From the NCBI GenBank assembly GCA_014240375.1, contig JAAZXB010000001.1, positions 1 to 58,579 on the forward strand: DNA of 58,579 nucleotides, given 5' to 3'. The notes below the pieces were generated by a model. The model ran no database searches and was not told the origin of the DNA. It saw only the letters and a program-made list of their open reading frames with translations. Made by a program: the position numbers and the translations under genes. The DNA comes from Planctomycetota bacterium (GTDB lineage: Bacteria; Planctomycetota; UBA8108; UBA1146). Below are positions 1 through 8,799 of the stretch, one piece after another (position 1 is the stretch's first letter; each line of letters begins with the position of its first letter).

Positions 1-3000
1 TGTCGGTGGCTGTGTAGGTGACCGTCGAAACCCCCGATTGGAATTGGCTGCCCGATAGGAAATCGCTGGTCAGCGAAGCCATTCCACAGTTGTCGGTGGC
101 CATCGGCTCGTTCCAGAGAGCGATGCTGCTGCAAACTCCAGGTTCAGTCGTGATGTTGATCGAACTGGGAGTCCCCAGGATGATCGGGTTTTCTTCATCC
201 GTCACGGTGATACTGAATGACAAACTACTGCTATTACCACTCTCGTCAATCGCAGTGTAGGACACCACCGTCTCCCCCTGTGGGAAAGTTGATCCACTGA
301 TGTGAGTGCCACTGAAGTAGAACAATCCGCAGTTATCGATCGCTGTGGGCAGGGGCCAGTTCACCACGGCTCCGCAATCGCCTGCGTCTGTGCTGACGAG
401 TAGATCCGAGGACCCCCCGGAGATCGTTGGCTCCTCGACATCCTGCACCGTGACCGTGAAGAAACTCGACGAAGAATTTCCATTCCCATCCAGTGCGGTG
501 TAGGTCACCACTGTCGATCCAACCGTGAATTCACTACCCAGTAAGTGGTCAGAACTCAATGTTACTGATGCGCAGTTGTCACTGGCGGTGGGTTCGATCC
601 AGGTCGCCGGGGCACTACAGGTTCCACTGGTGTTCTCCAGAGTCAGGTCCCCAGGCATTGCGGCGATGATCGGGTCTTCATCATCGATCACGGTGATGGT
701 GAAGGACACCGACGTACTGTTGGAACTGGCGTCAGAAGCCACATACGTCACGGTTGTGAGCCCGAGAGCGAAACTACCACCCGAGGCATGATCACTGACC
801 CAGCCCTGGATGCCGCAATTGTCCGTGGCCACCGGCTCAATCCAACTGGCATTGGCACTACAAGTTCCTGGAGAAGTTGAAATCTGCATGTCCGCAGGAA
901 CGCCAGAAACGGTCGGCTCTTCTACATCACTCACCGTGATGATGAAGGATCCGCTGGTCGTGTTCCCGCTCTCATCGGTGACGAGGTAACTCACAACCGT
1001 ATCTCCCATGGCAAAAGTTGAGCCGCTGAGATGATCACCTGCGAGACTTTGCACCGAACAGTTGTCGCTGGCAACAGGCTCCGTCCAGGTCGCCACGGCG
1101 CCACAAGTTCCAGGATCGTTATCGATGATCAGATCCCCGGAAAGCCCAGTGATGGTCGGGCTCTCGCTGTCGAGGACGGTAATCGTGAAGGAATTTGTTG
1201 TGGTGTTCCCGCTCTCATCGGTGGCGAGGTAACTCACTACCGTCAGTCCCTCCGAAAAGACGGATCCGCTGACATGGTCACTCGTCATACTCAGCACAGC
1301 ACAATTGTCGCTGGCTGTCGGCTCGGCCCATATCGCCACTGCATCACAAGATCCCGGAGTATTATCAAGAACCTGGTCAAGAGATAGTCCAGAAATCGTC
1401 GGCATCTCGGTATCGAGAACAGTCACTGTGAAGAAACTGGTCGACGAATTTCCGGAACTATCAGTGGCCGTATAGTTCACATTTGTCGATCCAATCGGGA
1501 AACGAGACCCGGGGCGTTGATCGGCTTCCAGTGTGGCAGAACCACAGTTTTCAGAGATCAGGGGATCGACCCAACTGACCATTGCACTACAGGTTCCTTT
1601 AGTATTCTCAACCGTCATATCCGTCGGCATCCCCGAGATGATCGGTGCCTCTTCATCGGTCACGGTGATCGTGAACGAGACGACCATCGTGTTCCCATTG
1701 TCATCGATGGCGGTGTAAGTAACGGTTGTCATTCCCCGGGGGAAACTCTCACCAGATGAATGGTCTCCAGACAGACTCGCAATACCACAGTTGTCGATTG
1801 CGACGGGTTCACTCCAGGTGGCGATTCCACTGCAAAGACCAGGATCGGTGGAGATCTCGATGGCCGTTGGAATGGCGATCAACGTCGGGTTCTCGGTATC
1901 CCTTACAGTGATCATGAAGGAAGCAGGGCTAGTATTTCCGCTGTCATCCGTGGCGAGATAACTCACCACCGTGTCACCAATGGGGAACATCGTTCCGCTG
2001 AAGAAGTCACTCGTGAGGCTCGGTGCTCCGCAGTTATCACTGGCAGTCGGTTCCGTCCAGGTCACCACAGCACCACAAGATCCGGGATCATTTTCGACAT
2101 CCATATCGTTGGGCATCCCCGAGACCATCGGGCTCTCGCCATCGAGCACAGACACGGTGAATGAACTGGTCGAGGTATTTCCCGCCTGATCCATGGCGGT
2201 ATAGGTCACGGTGCTGATGCCCTGAGCAAAGATCGACCCGGACATCTGATCACTACTGATCTCTGAACCGGGGCAATTGTCCTCCACCAGTGGCTCACTC
2301 CAGGTCACCATCGCTCCGCACGACCCGAGGTCGTTCTCGACGGTCAAGTCGGCTGGCATTGCAGAAATCGTCGGATCTTCTCCATCCTCGACCGTGATCA
2401 TGAATGCAAAGGTACTGCTGTTGCCGCTGTTGTCGGTCGCGGTGTAGGTCACCGTTGTAGTACCGATCCCAAAGGTATCCCCGGATGAAAAATCAGATCC
2501 GCTGCTGGCCACTCCACAATTGTCGGTGATCAAGGGCGAGGCCCAGTTGGCCATCGCACTGCAGGATCCTGGTTCACTCTGAAGTGACATCTCTGCTGGC
2601 AATCCACTGATCGATGGAGATTCCAGATCATGGACCGACACGGTGAAGGAACTGGAGATGGTATTGCCGTGAATATCGGTGGCGCTGTAGCTCACCGTGG
2701 TAGCACCCAGTGCAAAGGTATCGCCAGATTGATGATCCGAGGTCAATGTCGCCACTCCACAGTTGTCGATGGCAGTCGGTGCGTCCCAGACATGGATTGT
2801 AGAACAAAGGGCAGGACTGCTGTCCAGGTCGATGTCAGACGGCATGCCGATCAGTTGGGGAGGTTCTTGATCTTCCACGGTTACCGAGAAGGAACTGGAT
2901 GTTTCATTTCCTGCGAGATCGGTCGCGATGTAAGTCACGAGGGTTTCCCCCACCGGAAATGCATCTCCAGAAAGATGGTCACTCACCAGAGTCGAGAGGC

Positions 3001-3970
3001 CAAAGTTGTCAGTGGCTGTCGGCTCGATCCAACTGGCAATCGCCTGGCATTCTCCTGGATCTGTACCGAGGAGCATGTCCAGCGGCATGTCAAGAATCTC
3101 TGGAGCTCCCTCATCCGTCACGACGACACAGGAACTACAAATTGAAGTGTCTTCTCCACCTGGCCCGGTCACGACCAGTGTCACCTGATAGGTTCCGGGT
3201 TGCTGATAGAGATGGAACGGACTGGCCAGATCAGAACTGTTCTCGGATCCACTATCTGGATCTCCAAAGTCCCACAACCTGGAACTGATCAAACCGCTCG
3301 ATTGATCGGTGAACTCGACTTCAAGGGGTCCAGCACCGCTGGTCGGAGTGGCAAGGAAACCTGCCACCGGAGGTGGGTCGAGCACGGTGATGCAAGAATC
3401 ACACACCATCAAGTCGCCACCACCTGGACCGGTCACCGTCAGGGACACACTGTAACTTCCAGCCGCGGTGTACAGATGAGTCGGACTCGCCTCGTCAGAG
3501 GTAGTTCCGTCGCCAAAATCCCACAGTCTCGAACTGATGACTCCGGTGGAGGCATCGGTGAAGGAGACCAGAAGATCGTAGGTACCACTGGTTGGGGTGA
3601 CATCGAAACCTGCGGTGGGAGGCAACTCCTGCACCTGGATGCATGAATCGCAGGTGAAGGTATCCTCTCCTCCTGGGCCTGTCACGGTCAAGGAAACGGA
3701 GAATGTTCCAGGAGTCGTATAGGTATGAGTTGGATCCTGCTCGGTAGAAGTACCTCCATCTCCGAAGTCCCATTGCCTGCTTTCGATCTCCCCGATGGTG
3801 TTCTCGGTGAAGGTCACTTCCAGGTCGTAGGTTCCGCTGTTCGGAGTGGCAGTGAATGCCGCCTCCGGAGCGATGATCGCACTGGAGGACCCACCACCTC
3901 CACCACACCCTGAAGCGAGCATCGAAACGATGCAGATCACGCTCAAGACAACCTTTGATCTCGACTTCAT
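1..3970 (-). CDS. Giant PKD/HYR repeat lipoprotein (C-terminus beyond window)
   Basis: The reading frame starts at the ATG ending at 3970 and runs off the left edge, giving about 1,323 visible residues. The N-terminus has a hydrophobic stretch and a lipobox (LASGC, Cys22), then a Gly/Ser linker, so it should be an exported lipoprotein. Three PKD domains follow (about residues 35-280), each with the WDFGDG-type core. After them come 13 HYR repeats of about 81 residues (243-bp period), each opening with a D/E-x-P-x-I turn and closing with V-T-Y-x-A-T-D. PKD and HYR domains are Ig-like beta-sandwiches found in adhesins and secreted enzymes. No catalytic domain is visible, but the C-terminus is missing. 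The role is probably adhesion or surface scaffolding; that part is inference. Confidence 0.85.
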   Translation of the reverse strand, partial: MKSRSKVVLSVICIVSMLASGCGGGGGSSSAIIAPEAAFTATPNSGTYDLEVTFTENTIGEIESRQWDFGDGGTSTEQDPTHTYTTPGTFSVSLTVTGPGGEDTFTCDSCIQVQELPPTAGFDVTPTSGTYDLLVSFTDASTGVISSRLWDFGDGTTSDEASPTHLYTAAGSYSVSLTVTGPGGGDLMVCDSCITVLDPPPVAGFLATPTSGAGPLEVEFTDQSSGLISSRLWDFGDPDSGSENSSDLASPFHLYQQPGTYQVTLVVTGPGGEDTSICSSCVVVTDEGAPEILDMPLDMLLGTDPGECQAIASWIEPTATDNFGLSTLVSDHLSGDAFPVGETLVTYIATDLAGNETSSSFSVTVEDQEPPQLIGMPSDIDLDSSPALCSTIHVWDAPTAIDNCGVATLTSDHQSGDTFALGATTVSYSATDIHGNTISSSFTVSVHDLESPSISGLPAEMSLQSEPGSCSAMANWASPLITDNCGVASSGSDFSSGDTFGIGTTTVTYTATDNSGNSSTFAFMITVEDGEDPTISAMPADLTVENDLGSCGAMVTWSEPLVEDNCPGSEISSDQMSGSIFAQGISTVTYTAMDQAGNTSTSSFTVSVLDGESPMVSGMPNDMDVENDPGSCGAVVTWTEPTASDNCGAPSLTSDFFSGTMFPIGDTVVSYLATDDSGNTSPASFMITVRDTENPTLIAIPTAIEISTDPGLCSGIATWSEPVAIDNCGIASLSGDHSSGESFPRGMTTVTYTAIDDNGNTMVVSFTITVTDEEAPIISGMPTDMTVENTKGTCSAMVSWVDPLISENCGSATLEADQRPGSRFPIGSTNVNYTATDSSGNSSTSFFTVTVLDTEMPTISGLSLDQVLDNTPGSCDAVAIWAEPTASDNCAVLSMTSDHVSGSVFSEGLTVVSYLATDESGNTTTNSFTITVLDSESPTITGLSGDLIIDNDPGTCGAVATWTEPVASDNCSVQSLAGDHLSGSTFAMGDTVVSYLVTDESGNTTSGSFIITVSDVEEPTVSGVPADMQISTSPGTCSANASWIEPVATDNCGIQGWVSDHASGGSFALGLTTVTYVASDASSNSTSVSFTITVIDDEDPIIAAMPGDLTLENTSGTCSAPATWIEPTASDNCASVTLSSDHLLGSEFTVGSTVVTYTALDGNGNSSSSFFTVTVQDVEEPTISGGSSDLLVSTDAGDCGAVVNWPLPTAIDNCGLFYFSGTHISGSTFPQGETVVSYTAIDESGNSSSLSFSITVTDEENPIILGTPSSINITTEPGVCSSIALWNEPMATDNCGMASLTSDFLSGSQFQSGVSTVTYTATD

Positions 3971-4479
3971 GATTGCTGAAAATACTTGCAACATAACTCT
4001 GACTCCATCCGACCGTTTGGATTTCATGTCCATCTAAATACCCCCGTCACAGACGTATTCCCACCCGGATATAGTCAGGAGGTAAATCCCAACTTGCCCG
4101 TGATTCATCTGTCGTCTGCCTACACTTCCTCGAACCAGTGGGCGATAGAACTCGGCCACTACTCGCTTACTATCAATAAGTAGCCTCACGCCACATCTTG
4201 TCTATATATATTCATGATCGGCTACATGGTAGATCCAGATTGGATACTTATCTTGCATGGCAGGAATGGTCGACATGACGCTGGAGTCACCATCCAGTAC
4301 TCCTGGGAGGACCCAAGGAGTTCACGGTTCGCTGGACCCGATCATCGATGAATGACTTCGGATCGCTCACGGAATGGTCAGGATGGGATGGTCAGGATGG
4401 TCAGGATGGTCAGGATGGGATGGACAGTGCCACTCACCACCCCCTGCAGGAGCGACTCGCCCACCATCTGGGATTCGCT
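3971..4479. other. Non-coding gap upstream of the PKD/HYR lipoprotein
   Basis: About 500 nt with no convincing gene. It should hold the promoter of the minus-strand lipoprotein; an AT-rich stretch around 4198-4215 is the only obvious promoter-like composition. It also holds a 9-bp tandem repeat (4374-4423). Short plus-strand frames here run antisense into the thioredoxin-like gene and have no family resemblance. Confidence 0.5.
4374..4423. repeat. 9-bp tandem repeat (ATGGTCAGG)
   Basis: Exact units ATGGTCAGG lie at 4374-4382, 4388-4396, 4397-4405 and 4406-4414, with partial ATGGG units at 4383 and 4415. The array sits about 60 nt beyond the stop codon of the thioredoxin-like gene and about 400 nt upstream of the lipoprotein start, between two minus-strand genes. 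Its function is unknown; slippage-prone repeats of this kind can vary in copy number. Confidence 0.8.
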
Positions 4480-5442
4480 TCAGCGGCGCCGTGCCGCCAT
4501 GATCTTGTCGGCAAAAGCCTGCAGATGCGAAGCGATTCGAGCGACCTGAGCATCATCGAGTTTGCTACGTGTCTTCCCGATCATCTCGATGAAATGAGCG
4601 CGTTCCCCTTCGGAGACGGGACAACCGATGTTCCCCTCCGGTCCATCTCCCGTGATCAGTTTTTTTCCTGATCCATCGAGGATCGCCATCCAGGGGATTC
4701 CGCCACGCTCCGTTTCGCGGATTCTCGCTGCCACTTCTTTACCGTGGATCATCCGGTCGGTATCGATCTTGAGGTCGATGTAGTCGTGCTTCATCAACGC
4801 AGCCACTTCGGGGGTGCCGAGGAACTCCTCGAGCTTGCCACACCATCCTCACCATGGCGCACCGAGGTGAAGGAGAATCTTTCTTCCATCCTTGCTCGCC
4901 TGCTTCAAGGCCGTTGCCAGGACCTGTTCCGCATCCACAGGAGGAGACTTCTGTGCCTGCAGGAACTTTTCCACCTTGACGCTATCATGGTGATCCCCCT
5001 CTTCCAGATCCCCGGTATTCTGATGGGCGACGACCTTGCCATCTCCATCGAGCACCGTGATGTAGGGAACACCCTTCTTCTTGATCATGGCACCGTACCC
5101 GTCGACGAGTCCGATGTTCTTGTCGAATTTCCCGATATCGACCTTCACCACCTCGTATTCGTAGCGGATGGTTCGAGAGACGGTTCGATCCTTCTTGAAG
5201 AACTCATCGAGTTTCACGCACCAGCCACACCAGTTGCCACCGTAGACGACCAGTACCCGCTTGTGTTCCTTCTTCGCCCGCTCCACTGCAGCGGCGATGT
5301 CAGCGGCGGCATCGGCCTCGGTATCGTAGACGGGAGGTGCCTTCTTCTGCGCCTTCTCAGACTCTTGCGCCAGCGAGAGGGATCCCGAGTTGAGCGAGAG
5401 TATCAGCCCCATGATGACCAGTAGTTGTCTTCGAATATTCAT
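4480..5442 (-). CDS. Secreted double-thioredoxin protein, probable selenoprotein (UGWC motif)
   Basis: The frame from the ATG at 5442 encodes a signal peptide (about residues 1-25) and a first thioredoxin-like domain with C72-G-W-C75 and cis-Pro P126. A TGA codon follows at 4849-4851, and the same frame continues 122 more codons to 4480. Those codons complete a second thioredoxin domain with cis-Pro P250. The TGA falls exactly on the first Cys of the second redox motif: domain 1 reads NWCGWCVKL and domain 2 reads PW-TGA-GWCGKL. Read through, the protein has 320 residues with Sec198-G-W-C201. A bSECIS-like hairpin starts right after the TGA. Known thioredoxin-fold selenoproteins carry UxxC motifs. 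The alternative is a nonsense mutation that leaves a 197-residue protein. It is probably a periplasmic disulfide or peroxide redox protein. Confidence 0.72.
4813..4848 (-). promoter_or_regulatory. Candidate bacterial SECIS element
   Basis: On the minus strand, directly 3' of the in-frame TGA (4849-4851), the RNA can fold an upper stem CGAGG/CCUCG (4827-4831 with 4818-4822) closed by the loop AGUU. A lower helix GGUGU/GCACC (4840-4844 with 4813-4817) can also form. The apical loop starts 22 nt after the UGA and has G as its second base. Bacterial SECIS elements are usually described with a 16-37 nt spacing and a G in the first two loop bases, so the match is good. The equivalent bases of domain 1 (CTC GAT GAG TTC TTC) cannot form this stem. 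No folding programme was run. Confidence 0.55.
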
Positions 5443-5694
5443 CGGTCTCCGATCCTTTCCCTGTGATCCGGTCCCTGTTCCACCCGATCACGGTCCCACC
5501 CGATCACCCTGCAGTTACTTCTCATCTGCCACGATCGTCTGCAATGTACTCCCCCGACCGTTGTGGATACAGGATTATCAGCGGCGGGAGGGGTTCCTCG
5601 TCGACATCGCCCCTTCCAGGCCCGCAGTGACAGAGAGTACTGGAATGAACCTGCTTTTTGGAGGATGCTGCCCGCTACAGAAGGGCAGCAGAAG

Positions 5695-6183
5695 ATGGAC
5701 GACCGATGGATCGATGAGCAGATCGACAACTGGGTCTCGGACTTTCTCATCGACGATGCGGGAGATCGAGTCAGCAGTGAGGTTGTACCCCATGCCCAGG
5801 CGATCCTCACCACCTTCCTGCGACACGCCTGTTCCATCCGGGGGATCTCTCCGGAGGGCATCGAAGAAAGTGATGTAAGGGCGGGTCTCCTCGACGGCTT
5901 GAAGTCGATATCGATTTCGAATCCGGTTCAGGAACAGGTCCCGGCTCTCATCGGTGAATTTCTTGCCGACCTCACGAGGCGGGGTCGGCTCGCGGATGGA
6001 GAATCTCATCAGCGAGTCATCGATGTGCTGCGAGATGAATATCTGCGCACGACCCGCTCCGAGGTGAAGTCCATCGAGAGGGTTGCCTCGAAGATCGGGC
6101 GCAATGAGCCTTGCCCCTGCGGTAGTGGCAAGAAGTACAAGAAGTGCTGCATGAACTTACTCGATACAGATCTGCACAACTGA
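5695..6183 (+). CDS. SEC-C motif protein
   Basis: A 162-residue protein ending in a SEC-C zinc-binding motif ([17 protein letters not shown]), the module that ends SecA and many small accessory proteins. The part before it is acidic and mostly helical and is not recognised. The start is uncertain. The ATG at 5695 gives a protein opening MDDRWIDEQ and has a GAAGGG sequence about 11 nt upstream. The frame stays open further upstream to 5563, but that extension is Arg/Pro-rich and looks non-coding. It lies 22 nt before the VOC gene on the same strand, so the two may be co-transcribed. The role is unknown; SEC-C motifs usually bind zinc and mediate protein contacts. Confidence 0.7.
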   Translation: MDDRWIDEQIDNWVSDFLIDDAGDRVSSEVVPHAQAILTTFLRHACSIRGISPEGIEESDVRAGLLDGLKSISISNPVQEQVPALIGEFLADLTRRGRLADGESHQRVIDVLRDEYLRTTRSEVKSIERVASKIGRNEPCPCGSGKKYKKCCMNLLDTDLHN

Positions 6184-6205
6184 TCGAGAATCGGGAGGAG
6201 GTCTC

Positions 6206-6601
6206 TTGGAAAAAGTAGTGGGTATCGGCGGTGTCTTCGTTCGAGCGAAAGACCGCAAGGCGCTGGCAGGTTGGTACAAGGATCATCTAGGACTCGACAT
6301 CGATGATGCATGGTTCGGGGCAATCCTCCCCGGCATCTCCGAGGGTCAACCTGATGTGGGAGGAGGCTTGTGGAGTGCATTCGAGGAGGAAACCGATTAC
6401 TTCGGAGCACGGGAGAATCAATTCATGGTCAACTTCCGGGTCGCCAATCGTGACGCCATCCTGAACCAGTTGAAGAACGCCGGCTGCAATGTCGATGAGA
6501 AGATCGGGGATAACGAATTCGGCCACTTCTGCTGGGTGACCGATCCCGAGGGGAATCGTGTGGAACTGTGGCAACCTCCAGCAACCCCGGCCCGGTCATG
6601 A
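6206..6601 (+). CDS. VOC superfamily (glyoxalase/bleomycin-resistance fold) protein
   Basis: A 131-residue single-domain VOC protein. It begins with a TTG at 6206, chosen because GGAGGAG lies six bases upstream (6194-6200). The first beta-alpha unit reads GGVFVRAKDRKALAGWY and the last strand reads DPEGNRVELW, as in many small glyoxalase-like proteins. The usual first-strand metal His is absent (Val in its place), while the C-terminal Glu is present, so glyoxalase I activity cannot be assumed. Its stop codon overlaps the sulfatase ATG (ATGA at 6598-6601), which suggests translational coupling. Confidence 0.82.
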   Translation: MEKVVGIGGVFVRAKDRKALAGWYKDHLGLDIDDAWFGAILPGISEGQPDVGGGLWSAFEEETDYFGARENQFMVNFRVANRDAILNQLKNAGCNVDEKIGDNEFGHFCWVTDPEGNRVELWQPPATPARS

Positions 6602-8067
6602 AAACTGTTCTGAGTGCATTGCTCGTACTGGCTGGCTCACTCGGAAGTTTCTGCGCGGCGCAGATCCCCGCCGACAAGTCCCCACCCAACATCCTCTTCG
6701 CCATCGCCGATGACTGGGGTTGGCCTCATGCCGGTGCCTATCTCGATCCAGTGGTGAAAACTCCTACCTTTGATCGCCTCGCTAGAGAAGGAGCGCTCTT
6801 TCATCACGCCTATGTCTCCTCCCCCTCCTGCACACCGTCGAGGAGCGCCATCTTGACCGGGCAGTGGCACTGGAGGCTCGAGGGTGCGGCCAACTTATGG
6901 AGTGTTCTGCCCGACAAGTTCAGAACTTATCCAGAGATTCTCGAGGATGCAGGATACGTGACCGGTTCAAAGAGCAAGGGCTGGGGTCCCGGAAAAACCG
7001 AGACCGCTGGCCGCCACCCTGCAGGTACTCCCATCGCATCTCCCGACTCCCAGGCTCTGGCAGATTTCATCGAAACGGTCCCGGATGGGAAATCTTGGTG
7101 TTTCTGGCTCGGGAGCCACGATCCACACCGAGGCTTCATCAAAGGTTCCGGCGAGCGCAGCGGCATGGATCTGTCGAAGATCGAGTTGTTCGGCCACTTT
7201 CCAGACAGTGCAGAGGTGCGCGGCGATGTTGCGGATTATTACCTGGAGGTGCAGCGCTTCGATCGAGTGGTCGCAGCGGCAATCGCCACTCTTGAGGCCA
7301 ATGGTCAGCTCGACAATACCATCATCGTGATGACCGGGGATCACGGCATGCCCTTTCCTCGCTGCAAGAGCAACAACTACGACAGCGGAGCTCGAGTGCC
7401 GCTGGCCATTCGCTGGCCAGAGAGGATCAAGGGAGGAACTGTGGTGAACGATTTCGTCAGTTTGGTCGATCTCGCTCCCACATATTTCGAAGCCGCAGGT
7501 GTTGCGATCCCGAACGAGGTTTCTGGTCGTAGCTTGCTCCCGCTGCTCGGGGGCGAGGACCACGGTGATCGAGAATTCGTCCTGCACGGCAAGGAAAGAC
7601 ATGTTCCTGGCCAGGAAGCTGCCGATCTTGGAGGCTATCCAACCCGAGCACTGCGTACTCATCGGTTTCTATATCTGCACAACTTCCTTCCGGATCGTTG
7701 GCCCGCCGGCACTCCTCGCCATCAGAAATCGTCGATTCCAGGTGCCTGGCTCGCCGACTGTGATAACGGCCCGACCAAGAGTTACATCGTCGAGCACCAG
7801 GATCGAGATGACGAACACCGACGCTTCTATCAGCTCAGTTTTGGCAAGCGCCCCGCCGAGGAGTTGTACGACCTCTCCATCGATCCACACCAACTGGTCA
7901 ATGTCGCAGCGGACCCCGAATACACGGATCCGCTACGGCGCTTGAAGAAGAAGTTGTTCGCCGAATTGAAGAGGACCGCTGATCCTCGTGTGACGGGAAC
8001 GGGACCGGACTTTGATCGGTTCCCCTACCTCGGTGGTGCTCCCCGGTATCCAAAGAAGGCCGAGTAG
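6598..8067 (+). CDS. Exported formylglycine-dependent sulfatase
   Basis: A 489-residue sulfatase with a signal peptide ending near residue 21 (SFCAAQ). The metal site opens with NILFAIADDWG (D38, D39). The active-site signature C78-T-P-S-R82 should be converted to formylglycine by a sulfatase-modifying enzyme that is not in this window. A later T-G-D-H-G supplies further metal ligands. The overall pattern resembles N-sulfoglucosamine sulfohydrolase-type (S1) sulfatases, which remove sulfate esters or N-sulfate from polysaccharides, and planctomycetes carry many of them. The ATG at 6598 is preferred over the in-frame upstream ATG at 6568 because it starts the signal peptide and overlaps the VOC stop codon. 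The substrate is unknown. Confidence 0.93.
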   Translation: MKTVLSALLVLAGSLGSFCAAQIPADKSPPNILFAIADDWGWPHAGAYLDPVVKTPTFDRLAREGALFHHAYVSSPSCTPSRSAILTGQWHWRLEGAANLWSVLPDKFRTYPEILEDAGYVTGSKSKGWGPGKTETAGRHPAGTPIASPDSQALADFIETVPDGKSWCFWLGSHDPHRGFIKGSGERSGMDLSKIELFGHFPDSAEVRGDVADYYLEVQRFDRVVAAAIATLEANGQLDNTIIVMTGDHGMPFPRCKSNNYDSGARVPLAIRWPERIKGGTVVNDFVSLVDLAPTYFEAAGVAIPNEVSGRSLLPLLGGEDHGDREFVLHGKERHVPGQEAADLGGYPTRALRTHRFLYLHNFLPDRWPAGTPRHQKSSIPGAWLADCDNGPTKSYIVEHQDRDDEHRRFYQLSFGKRPAEELYDLSIDPHQLVNVAADPEYTDPLRRLKKKLFAELKRTADPRVTGTGPDFDRFPYLGGAPRYPKKAE

Positions 8068-8109
8068 AATCGAGTCTTCTCGCCACTGATCCGCTGTATT
8101 GGTACTCGA

Positions 8110-8799
8110 TCAAGTTTCCAGCTGGTAGAGCAGTGGTAGTTCGAGGGTCGAGGAGACTGGAACACCGTCTCTGGTCGCCGGGACGAAGCGTAACCTCTCG
8201 ACACTCCTGACCGCGGCACGATCGAGCAGGCGATGGCCGCTGCTTTGCAGGACCTCTACCGACAACACATCTCCATCGGCAGACACCTGCACCATCAGTA
8301 TTACTTCTCCCTGCTGTCCTTTTCGGATGCACTCGCGTGGATAGATCGGTTGCCACTCCAGCGCCACCGTGGCGGGTTCGAACACCTCGACCCGAATTTG
8401 AGGAGCGATCTCCACTAACGGCTTCGCTGGCTCTGGAACTTCCATCTCGTCGACTTCCTGAGGAGGTGTCGCATCGGCAACCAGCACCGGGGATGGCGCC
8501 ACCGGATCATCGGGGCGTGGGGCGGGCAGAGGATCGGGGATCCGTTCCAGCGGTAGAGGCTCCGCTGCTGGTTCTCCAGGGGTTTCGGTGATCTCCTCGA
8601 GAAGTGGATCCTCGACCCGCTGTAGAGTCCGGATGGGAGGACGCGGCTCCCAGCGAATGATGGGAACCTGGGCTTCCTTCCTTGGCCGGGGCTGCTGCTG
8701 TGGAATCGAGATCACCACCCCCGATAACACCGCAGCCATCACGCCATGCAGGGTGACCGAGGCGAGTAGTGGCCAACTTCGGGAGATGGTACGGGGCAT
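8110..8799 (-). CDS. tonB: TonB-family energy transducer
   Basis: A 229-residue protein with one N-terminal membrane segment (about residues 10-31), then a long Pro/Glu-rich periplasmic spacer (about 35-140). The C-terminal TonB domain (about 145-229) contains YPRECIRKGQQGEVILMVQV and SSGHRLLDRAAVRSVERLRF, which are typical of the family. TonB couples the inner-membrane proton gradient, through ExbB/ExbD (not seen here), to outer-membrane receptors. Its ATG overlaps the receptor stop codon by one base (TGATG), so it should be co-translated with that receptor and is probably its dedicated partner. Confidence 0.9.
   Translation of the reverse strand: MPRTISRSWPLLASVTLHGVMAAVLSGVVISIPQQQPRPRKEAQVPIIRWEPRPPIRTLQRVEDPLLEEITETPGEPAAEPLPLERIPDPLPAPRPDDPVAPSPVLVADATPPQEVDEMEVPEPAKPLVEIAPQIRVEVFEPATVALEWQPIYPRECIRKGQQGEVILMVQVSADGDVLSVEVLQSSGHRLLDRAAVRSVERLRFVPATRDGVPVSSTLELPLLYQLET

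Noticed and set aside
4348..4671. Plus-strand frame with Gly-Gln-Asp repeats
   Set aside because: It only translates the 9-bp repeat and then runs antisense through the thioredoxin-like gene.
4480..4806. Separate 108-residue gene starting at an internal GTG
   Set aside because: It would start in the middle of a thioredoxin fold and lose the active site; a read-through fusion with the upstream frame explains it better.
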